From: Candidatus Eiseniibacteriota bacterium
GTDB taxonomy: Bacteria > Joyebacterota > Joyebacteria > Joyebacterales > Joyebacteraceae
NCBI GenBank assembly: GCA_030639555.1
Contig: DAOWCM010000041.1
Span: forward strand, 1-11,163
DNA length: 11,163 nt
Reading direction: 5' to 3'
Under the pieces are notes generated by a model that made no database searches, was not told the DNA's origin, and saw nothing but the letters and a program-made list of their open reading frames with translations. Of the stretch, positions 5,868-11,163 are shown one piece after another (the first letter of the stretch is position 1; each line of letters starts with the position of its first letter). A program made the translations under genes and the position numbers.

Positions 5868-6715
5868 ACCCGAACACCGTCATAGAACAGATGCTGGCGC
5901 GGAAGTCGATCCGCAAGTACACCGACAGGGAGCCCACCGACGAGGTGGTCGAGACGATCGTCCGTGCCGGGCAGCAGGCGCCGTTCGCCGCGCAGCTCGG
6001 AAGCGTGCTCCTGAAGCGCGACCGCGACAACACCCCGTTCCGGGCGCCGCTCCTCTTCACCGTTTGTGTCGACGCGCACAGACTGGAGCTGATCATGGAG
6101 AAGCGAGGGTGGAAGACCCGGACCAACGACCTCTCGCTGCTCCTGTTCGGCATCCAGGACGCCTGCTACATGGCCGAGAACATGGTGATGGCAGCCGAGA
6201 GCCTCGGACTGGGGAGCTGCTTCCTGGGTGTGACTCCGTACAAGGCGAAGAAGGTCATCGAGAAGTACGAGTTGCCGCCGCGGGTCTTCCCGCTCGTGGA
6301 GCTCACCATGGGGTATCCGGCGGAGGACCCGCCGCCGAGGCCGCGATATCCTCTGGATGCTCATCTGCACGAGGACAGGTACAGAGACTTCAGCGACGAG
6401 GATATCGAGCGGGCCATGCGCGTGATGGACGAGGGGTACCTCTCCCAGGATTACTACCGGGAGGCGAACTACATGGTGCCTCTCCAGGGAGGTCGGGAGG
6501 AGACGTTCACGTACGCCGACTACAGCTGGACCGAGCACATGGGGCGCAAGTGGGGGCAGTGGCTGGGCGAGCCTACGCAGCTGCTGGAGCAGATGGCCGC
6601 CTGCGGGTTCGATATCTGCGTTCCGACAGAGGGTGACATCGGGAGCGGCGGCTTCGGGGAAGAGGACGAGGAGTCGCCCGGCGGCGCCGCCGTGGACGGC
6701 GGCGACACCGACTGA
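5864..6715 (+). CDS. Nitroreductase family protein with C-terminal extension
   Basis: A 283-residue protein. Residues 1-160 are a nitroreductase (FMN-dependent NAD(P)H oxidoreductase) fold: the opening ARKSIRKYTDREP with R13, S15 and R17 of the FMN-phosphate motif, a central helix region NDLSLLLFGIQDACYMAENMVMAAESLGLGSCFLG (88-122), and PLVELTMGYPAEDPPPRPR (143-161). The beginning and middle suggest an FMN dimer reducing nitro- or quinone-like compounds; the substrate is unknown. Residues 165-283 form an extension beyond the usual end, with aromatic-rich TYADYSWTEHMGRKWGQW (216-233) and an acidic Gly/Glu/Asp tail. The ATG at 5864 is preferred because AAGGAGA (5854-5860) precedes it and it overlaps the upstream kinase stop; in-frame ATGs at 5837 and 5843 lack a site. 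It ends in tandem stops TGA TAA, 19 bases before the protease gene. Confidence 0.86.
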   Translation: MNPNTVIEQMLARKSIRKYTDREPTDEVVETIVRAGQQAPFAAQLGSVLLKRDRDNTPFRAPLLFTVCVDAHRLELIMEKRGWKTRTNDLSLLLFGIQDACYMAENMVMAAESLGLGSCFLGVTPYKAKKVIEKYELPPRVFPLVELTMGYPAEDPPPRPRYPLDAHLHEDRYRDFSDEDIERAMRVMDEGYLSQDYYREANYMVPLQGGREETFTYADYSWTEHMGRKWGQWLGEPTQLLEQMAACGFDICVPTEGDIGSGGFGEEDEESPGGAAVDGGDTD

Positions 6716-6734
6716 TAACAGAGGGGGGTGGGCA

Positions 6735-7547
6735 GTGCTGAGTATGACAGGACCGACGCGTGTCGTCTGTGCGACCGTCGCGCTCATGCTGGTCGCGGGG
6801 TGTGCGGTCGTTCCGGTCACGGGGCGACATCAGCTGTTGCTCGTCCCGCAATCCGATCTCATAGGCATGGCTGCGCGGGACTACGAGCAGTTCGTTGCGG
6901 AGTCGACGGTCTCCGGGGATGCCGGCGCGAGGAATATGGTCGCCGAGGTGGGCGGACGAGTCGCCGAGGCGGCCTCCGGGTTCATGCGCGAGCACGGCAT
7001 GGACTATGAGCTGTCGCACTACGACTGGGAGTTCCAGCTCATCGAGGACGAAGCGGCCAACGCGTTCTGCATGCCGGGCGGGAAGATAGTCGTCTTCAGC
7101 GGACTGATGCCCCTCACGGAGACCGACGAGGGTCTGGCGGTCGTCGTGGCCCATGAGGTCGCCCACGCGGTTGCGAACCACGGAGGTGAGCGCATGAGCC
7201 AGCTTCTGCTGGCGCAGCTGGGCGGCATGGCTCTTTCGAAGGCCATCGAGGAGAAGCCCGAGCAGACGAGGAACCTCGCGATGCTGGCCTACGGCGTCGG
7301 CTCTCAGGTTGCCGTCCTGCTTCCGTACAGCCGGCAGCACGAGTCGGAGGCGGACCGGATAGGCCTCTTGCTGATGGCGAGGGCGGGATACGACCCGAGG
7401 CAGGCGCTCCAGTTCTGGCAGCGGATGGCGGCGCAGAGCGAGGGGCAGCCCCCTGAGTTCCTGTCCACGCACCCGTCGCACGCGACGCGCATCGAGGACA
7501 TCCGCTCTCACATGCCGGAGGCGGTGGCCATCTACGAGGGGCAGTAG
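6735..7547 (+). CDS. M48 family zinc metalloprotease, lipoprotein
   Basis: A 270-residue peptidase of the M48 (Ste24/HtpX-like) family, of the periplasmic LoiP/BepA-core type. The N-terminus is a lipoprotein signal peptide: a hydrophobic run ending LVAG-C, with lipidated Cys23, followed by the typical mature start VVPVTGRHQLLLV. The zinc site is HEVAH (H140, catalytic E141, H144) and the third ligand is E205 in HESEADRIG. NAFCMPGGKIVVFSGL is the usual strand and helix before the active site. There is no TPR domain, so it is shorter than BepA. The likely role is outer-membrane or envelope protein quality control. GTG 6735 is chosen as start because GAGGGGGG (6721-6728) lies six bases upstream; ATG 6744 in the same frame gives the same mature protein. 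It follows the nitroreductase by 19 bases. Confidence 0.92.
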   Translation: MLSMTGPTRVVCATVALMLVAGCAVVPVTGRHQLLLVPQSDLIGMAARDYEQFVAESTVSGDAGARNMVAEVGGRVAEAASGFMREHGMDYELSHYDWEFQLIEDEAANAFCMPGGKIVVFSGLMPLTETDEGLAVVVAHEVAHAVANHGGERMSQLLLAQLGGMALSKAIEEKPEQTRNLAMLAYGVGSQVAVLLPYSRQHESEADRIGLLLMARAGYDPRQALQFWQRMAAQSEGQPPEFLSTHPSHATRIEDIRSHMPEAVAIYEGQ

Positions 7548-7627
7548 CCGGTAGGCGGCTGACCGCGCCGATCCCCGGGACTCCGCGGGGACGAAGCGAT
7601 GCTTGAGATCTCGGGGAGGTGGACCTG

Positions 7628-8644
7628 ATGCCCGAGCTGCACGTGCACATACTGGATGAACTCGAGCGGCCCGACGAGTTCCTGTCACTGCTCGATGCGT
7701 CCGTGCGCGTGACCACCGGCGCCGAGCGCCCGGAGGCGTCGTCGTGCGAGGTCCTCGTGGCGGGCGTTCCTCCGCGTCACCTGGTGGAGGGCAACCGAGA
7801 GCTCAGGTCTGTAGTCATCCCGTGGTCCGGGGTTCCCAAGAGGACCCGCGCGCTCATGCGGGAGTTCCCCCGTGTCTCCATCCACAACCTCCATCACAAC
7901 GCCCTCCAGGTCGCCGAGGTCGCCGTCGCCCTGCTCCTTGCCGCCGCCAAGCGGATCGTCCCGATGGACGCCTCGCTCCGCCGCGACGACTGGTCACCCC
8001 GGTATGAAGAAAGTCCGGTCGTGCTCCTGGACGGCAAGAATGTCCTCGTGCTGGGGCACGGGGCCGTCGGGCGTCACGTGGCTCGGCTGTGCAGGGGTCT
8101 GGGAATGGAAGTGACAGCCGTGCGGCGCGGCTCTTCGGGTGACGCCTCCGGTCGGGGCGAACCGCCGGCAGGGGCAGTGTCCGCGCGTGGCGGCCGCGTC
8201 TGCACTGCAGCGGAGCTGCCGTCGCTTCTGCCTGAGGCCGATGTTCTGGTCGTCTGCCTGCCGCTCACGGACGAGACGCGGGGGCTTATCGGCGAGAGTG
8301 AATTGGCGCTCATGTCCGAGAATGCCATTCTGGTCAACGTCGGCCGTGGTCCGATCGTGGATGAGTCCGCTCTTTTCCATGCTCTTCGCGACGGAACTCT
8401 GCATGCAGCCGGCCTGGACGTCTGGTACAATTACCCGACCGACGAGCCCGGTCGCTCAGCGACCAGCCCATCGGAGTATCCCTTTCATGAACTTGACAAT
8501 GTGGTGATGAGCCCGCATCGAGCCGGCGCACCGCACACACCCGAGACCGAATCACTACGGATGCGCGCGCTCGCCCAGCTTCTGAATGCGGCGGCGCGGC
8601 GCGAGCCCATCCCGAACCGCGTGGACCTCAATCTCGGCTACTGA
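7628..8644 (+). CDS. D-isomer-specific 2-hydroxyacid dehydrogenase family protein
   Basis: A 338-residue NAD(P)-dependent dehydrogenase, expected to interconvert a D-2-hydroxyacid and a 2-oxoacid, cytoplasmic. The Rossmann dinucleotide loop is G143-H-G145-A-V-G148. The catalytic triad is R240 in NVGRGPIVD, a Glu most likely E273 in WYNYPTDEP, and H297 in SPHRAG. The substrate-domain segment is IHNLHHNALQVAEVAVALLL, with HHN in place of the more usual GVN. Between the coenzyme strand (VTAVRR) and the next helix there is a Gly/Ala/Ser-rich insertion of about 20 residues. The WYNYP form, in place of the usual F-x-x-EP, marks a divergent subgroup whose substrate I cannot name. ATG 7628 is preferred over GTG 7619 because GGGGAGG (7613-7619) lies eight bases upstream of it. 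The gap to the protease gene is 80 bases. Confidence 0.88.
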   Translation: MPELHVHILDELERPDEFLSLLDASVRVTTGAERPEASSCEVLVAGVPPRHLVEGNRELRSVVIPWSGVPKRTRALMREFPRVSIHNLHHNALQVAEVAVALLLAAAKRIVPMDASLRRDDWSPRYEESPVVLLDGKNVLVLGHGAVGRHVARLCRGLGMEVTAVRRGSSGDASGRGEPPAGAVSARGGRVCTAAELPSLLPEADVLVVCLPLTDETRGLIGESELALMSENAILVNVGRGPIVDESALFHALRDGTLHAAGLDVWYNYPTDEPGRSATSPSEYPFHELDNVVMSPHRAGAPHTPETESLRMRALAQLLNAAARREPIPNRVDLNLGY

Positions 8645-8676
8645 GCCGTGGGGTCACATCGAAAGGAGACGGCACT

Positions 8677-9336
8677 ATGTCCGACGAGAGGACAGTTACC
8701 GAAACCAGAGATGTGAGTGGGTTCGACGGGGTCACACTCAGGGGCTTCGGCAGCGTGACAGTCACGCAGGGCGACCACACCGCGCTGACCATTGAGGCCG
8801 AGGAGGACGTGATGCCGAGGGTGACGGCGGAGGTGGAGGACGGCGTCCTCGTCCTCGGGCTCAGAAGGGCCGGGTGGGTCAACGGCCTCAAGCGGAAGAG
8901 ACTATCGATAAAGTTCAGCATTACCATGGACCAGATCAGGAAGCTGATCCTGTCCGGAGTCGGGCGCATAGACGCACCGTGCGTCGACGCGGATGGGCTC
9001 TCGCTGGTCGTGAGCGGTGCGGGGGCCATCGAGGTCGGTGCACTGAGTGCGGAGTCCCTCAGCGTCATCCTCAGCGGTGCTGGAAGCTGCGAGGTCGCGG
9101 GAAAGACCGTTTCCCAGAACATCAATCTGAGCGGTGCCGGCAACTACAAGGCGCCCGATCTCGAGTGCGTGACGGCGAACGTTATCGTGACCGGGGCGGG
9201 GGACGTCACCATACACGTGCAGGAGACGCTTGATGCGCAGATCTCGGGGACCGGCAGCATCAGATATCACGGAGCGCCGACGGTCCGCCAGAGAGTCACC
9301 GGTGTCGGCACCGTCACGTGCACTTGCAACGAGTAG
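8677..9336 (+). CDS. DUF2807 (GIN domain) beta-repeat protein
   Basis: A 219-residue protein of the DUF2807 / putative auto-transporter adhesin head-GIN family. It starts with the family opening (V-x-GFDGVTLRGFGSVTVTQGD) and then repeats a short rung motif seven times: LSGVG, VSGAG, LSGAG, LSGAG, VTGAG, ISGTG and VTGVG, beginning near residues 92, 112, 132, 151, 171, 189 and 207, that is every 18-20 residues, as expected for stacked turns of a beta-helix. Unlike most relatives I know it has no signal peptide or lipobox: the N-terminus MSDERTVTETRDV is hydrophilic, so it appears cytoplasmic unless exported by another route. It ends CTCNE with two close cysteines. ATG 8677 follows AAAGGAGA (8662-8669). 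It is 32 bases after the dehydrogenase gene and probably in the same operon. The molecular role is unknown. Confidence 0.87.
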   Translation: MSDERTVTETRDVSGFDGVTLRGFGSVTVTQGDHTALTIEAEEDVMPRVTAEVEDGVLVLGLRRAGWVNGLKRKRLSIKFSITMDQIRKLILSGVGRIDAPCVDADGLSLVVSGAGAIEVGALSAESLSVILSGAGSCEVAGKTVSQNINLSGAGNYKAPDLECVTANVIVTGAGDVTIHVQETLDAQISGTGSIRYHGAPTVRQRVTGVGTVTCTCNE

Positions 9337-9375
9337 CCGGCGGGCACGACCACTTGCCTCGAGGAATCAGACACG

Positions 9376-10224
9376 ATGAAGCTCACTGAGCTCGTGCAGC
9401 GGGCGCCCGTTCCCGTCCCGTGGGAAGAGGGCGGCAACATCCCCTGGAACGAGCCATCCTTCAGCAGACGGATGCTCGACCAGCACCTCTCTCAGGACCA
9501 CGACCGGGCGAGCCGCCGGTCCGACGTCATCGACAGACACGTCGAGTGGATTCACGGTACTCTGCTTGGAGGCGAAGCCGGGAGAGTCCTCGACCTCTGC
9601 TGCGGGCCGGGTCTTTACACGAGCCGGCTGGCGGCGCTCGGGCACGACTGCGTAGGCGTCGACTTCTCCCCGGCCTCCATCGAGCATGCCGGTGGGCTGT
9701 CACGCGAGGGCGGGGTGGACGTGGAGTACATCCTCGGGGACGTCAGGAACGCCGAACCCGGCGCCGCGTTCGACCTCGTCATGCTCATCTTCGGTGAATT
9801 GAACATCTTCCCGCCCGCGGATGCCGCTCTGCTTGTCTGCAAGGCGCACGACGCGCTCGTGCCCGGGGGCGCGTTGCTGCTCGAGCCGCAGAGATACGAC
9901 GCCGTCAGGGAGACGGGGGAGAGCCCTTCCACGTGGTACACGGCCGAAGCGGGGTTGTTCTCCGACTCGTCTCATCTGTGCCTTGAGGAGCACTCGTGGG
10001 ATGAGGAGAGCCGGACGGCCACGACACGCTTCTACATCGTCGACGCCGCGACCGGCGGGGTCGAGCGTCACGCGATGACCGTTCAGGGCTACACGAACAA
10101 AGACTACGGCCGCCTGCTCTCTGAAGGTGGGTTCGACGGTGGCGACTTCCTCGACTCACTGCCCGGGACTCCGGAAGACGGCTTCCGTGAGCTTCTGGCG
10201 ATAGTTGCCCGCAAGGCCGCCTGA
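9376..10224 (+). CDS. Class I SAM-dependent methyltransferase
   Basis: A 282-residue methyltransferase of the Rossmann type. Motif I is VLDLCCGPGLYTSRLAALG with D73 and the glycine loop at 77-79, motif II is VGVDFS with D96 (ribose hydroxyls), EYILGDVRN near 115-125 gives the adenine-contacting acidic residue, and FDLVMLIFGELNIFP followed by LVPGGALLLEP is motif IV to post-motif. An N-terminal segment of about 70 residues with PWNEPSFSRRML and HDRASRR precedes the fold. The C-terminal third (HSWDEESRTATTRFYIVD and onward) is the usual substrate-cap beta sheet of small-molecule methyltransferases. Methyl donor SAM is certain by family; the acceptor is not readable. ATG 9376 follows GAGGAA (9361-9366). 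The gaps to both neighbours are 39 and 28 bases, consistent with one operon. Confidence 0.9.
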   Translation: MKLTELVQRAPVPVPWEEGGNIPWNEPSFSRRMLDQHLSQDHDRASRRSDVIDRHVEWIHGTLLGGEAGRVLDLCCGPGLYTSRLAALGHDCVGVDFSPASIEHAGGLSREGGVDVEYILGDVRNAEPGAAFDLVMLIFGELNIFPPADAALLVCKAHDALVPGGALLLEPQRYDAVRETGESPSTWYTAEAGLFSDSSHLCLEEHSWDEESRTATTRFYIVDAATGGVERHAMTVQGYTNKDYGRLLSEGGFDGGDFLDSLPGTPEDGFRELLAIVARKAA

Positions 10225-10252
10225 GAGCGACCGCGGGCGCGGAGATCCAGTC

Positions 10253-11163
10253 ATGGAGAAGCTGCTGCACTCGATAGCCAGGCGCTTCTGGCCCGAGCTT
10301 CTCGAGGCCTCCGGCCGCGACCGGGCCGTCGGCTTCAGCGATATCCTGGCGGTTCTCTACGCCGGACCGCTGTCGGCCGTCGCGCTCGTATGGCTCGTCG
10401 GTGCAACAGATCTGTCGGTCCTCCGGACGGCCTGGCTGCCGCTCGCTGCAGCCCTGCTCCTCATCTACGCCTTCAGACGGCTGGACTTCAACTCCTACAT
10501 CGAGATCGACCGCGGGGTCTTCGGCAGCTTCAGTGGTTCGCTCGATGACATCGTGAGGTGGCCCACCGCGCTCCTGTTCGGCCCGACCGCCCTGTGGCTG
10601 TTCCTCGTATGGCGCTCGGTGACCCTGGTGCGGGACCTGCGCAGGTCTGACACGACCGCGCTACGCTGGAGGGCCGCGCGTAGCTGCGTGATAGACGCGG
10701 GCGCAGACACGCTGGCCGGACTTGCGGCCCTGGCGCTCTACGTGAGGATAGGCGGCGTGCACCCGCCCGCGGGGCTGAGTCTGCCGGCGCTCACGCCGGC
10801 GATCTATGCGACGCTCGTGAGGTTCCTGCTTCCCATCGTCGTTTCGAGCCCGTACATGTCTTACATTGAACGGTCACCCGCTCTCGGTTTCGCCGCCAAG
10901 TCGCGCCGCGCTGTCAGGAAGCTCGCGTGGATGTCGACGGGCTGGCCGCTGCTCGTTGCCCCGTTCACCGTGTTCGCGGCGGGGCTCTACGCGGAGAAGG
11001 GGTTCATTGCCCCTCTCTTTATCGTCGGCGGCGCACTGATGGCCAGCGCGCTCGCGCACCGAATGAGCAGCGCCGTGGAGCAGAGCCGCGAGAGGACACG
11101 TGAGCTTCGGAGCCTGGAGGCTCTGGGTAGGGCGATAGTCGATGGGCCGCCTGATACGTCGAA
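10253..11163 (+). CDS. Polytopic membrane protein, N-terminal part (runs off window end)
   Basis: An open frame of 303 codons starting at ATG 10253, eight bases after GGAG (10241-10244), with no stop before the window edge. The protein begins with an amphipathic MEKLLHSIARRFW segment, then hydrophobic stretches near residues 31-50, 60-73, 105-120, 148-164, 182-199, 229-247 and 251-269, separated by basic loops, giving about six or seven membrane helices. From about 272 the chain becomes charged and helical (SSAVEQSRERTRELRSLEALGRAIVDGPPD). That wording is typical of the linker leading from a membrane sensor module into a GAF, GGDEF or HD-GYP signalling domain, but any such domain lies outside the window. 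I do not recognise the membrane part itself. It follows the methyltransferase gene by 28 bases. Confidence 0.75.
   Translation, partial: MEKLLHSIARRFWPELLEASGRDRAVGFSDILAVLYAGPLSAVALVWLVGATDLSVLRTAWLPLAAALLLIYAFRRLDFNSYIEIDRGVFGSFSGSLDDIVRWPTALLFGPTALWLFLVWRSVTLVRDLRRSDTTALRWRAARSCVIDAGADTLAGLAALALYVRIGGVHPPAGLSLPALTPAIYATLVRFLLPIVVSSPYMSYIERSPALGFAAKSRRAVRKLAWMSTGWPLLVAPFTVFAAGLYAEKGFIAPLFIVGGALMASALAHRMSSAVEQSRERTRELRSLEALGRAIVDGPPDTS

Noticed and set aside
7572..7591. Inverted repeat TCCCCG / CGGGGA after the M48 gene
   Set aside because: Only six pairs with an 8-base loop and no T tract; too weak to call a terminator in GC-rich DNA.
5759..7688. Long minus-strand frames (353 and 371 codons) opposite the nitroreductase and M48 genes
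   Set aside because: They are complementary to clear conserved genes; the translated sequence is low-complexity Arg/His/Leu-rich with no motif.
8423..8431. TGG-TACAAT, a good extended -10, inside the dehydrogenase gene
   Set aside because: It encodes the WYNYP block, has no fitting -35, and no gene starts just downstream.
8493..8498. Perfect TTGACA -35 hexamer near the dehydrogenase 3' end
   Set aside because: No -10 lies 16-18 bp downstream; the sequence is explained by the coding frame (ELDNVVM).
9010..9140. Repeated nucleotide string close to AGCGGTGC in the DUF2807 gene
   Set aside because: It is the codon-level echo of the repeated Ser-Gly-Ala-Gly rung motif, not an independent DNA repeat.

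Overview
The window is GC-rich bacterial DNA, densely packed with genes that all lie on the + strand. Gaps are short and most genes have a recognisable Shine-Dalgarno. A lipoprotein-type M48 metalloprotease suggests a diderm (two-membrane) bacterium. I cannot name the lineage from sequence alone. There is no tRNA, rRNA, CRISPR array, insertion sequence or phage gene that I can see. The content reads as ordinary chromosomal metabolism, with one clear rearrangement scar.

Layout: (1) 2-343 is the 3' end of a class V PLP-dependent aminotransferase / cysteine desulfurase-like gene. (2) 344-625 has no gene I recognise. (3) 626-1408 encodes an unusual two-domain protein: a YpeA-like GNAT acetyltransferase joined in frame to an alkyltransferase-like (ATL) DNA-repair domain with the PWHR signature. 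(4) 1468-2832 is an M20 metallopeptidase, followed by two strong hairpins. (5) 3034-4557 is an aromatic amino acid ammonia-lyase, most like histidine ammonia-lyase, with its own promoter and a terminator-like hairpin. (6) 4800-5057 is a small GlsB/YeaQ-type membrane protein behind a good extended -10 promoter. (7) 5095-5802 is an ABC transporter ATPase that loses its homology abruptly near 5680. In another frame the DNA continues as the 3' end of a uridine-kinase-like gene, whose stop overlaps (ATGA) the start of the next gene. This is a deletion or assembly junction. (8) 5864-6715 is a nitroreductase with a long C-terminal extension. (9) 6735-7547 is an M48 lipoprotein protease. (10) 7628-8644 is a D-2-hydroxyacid dehydrogenase family protein. 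(11) 8677-9336 is a DUF2807 beta-repeat protein without a signal peptide. (12) 9376-10224 is a class I SAM methyltransferase. (13) 10253 to the window end is the N-terminal part of a polytopic membrane protein that runs off the edge.

The genes do not form one evident pathway. Likely transcription units are the ammonia-lyase alone (promoter and hairpin on either side), yeaQ-like plus the ABC gene, and the run from the nitroreductase to the membrane protein, which is closely spaced without evident internal promoters. Three promoters of the form -35, 17 bp, TG-extended -10 can be read before the M20, ammonia-lyase and YeaQ-like genes.

The best candidates for something new are the GNAT-ATL fusion, which also carries a well-placed internal ribosome site, and the ABC/uridine-kinase junction. 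I see no convincing new multi-gene system.
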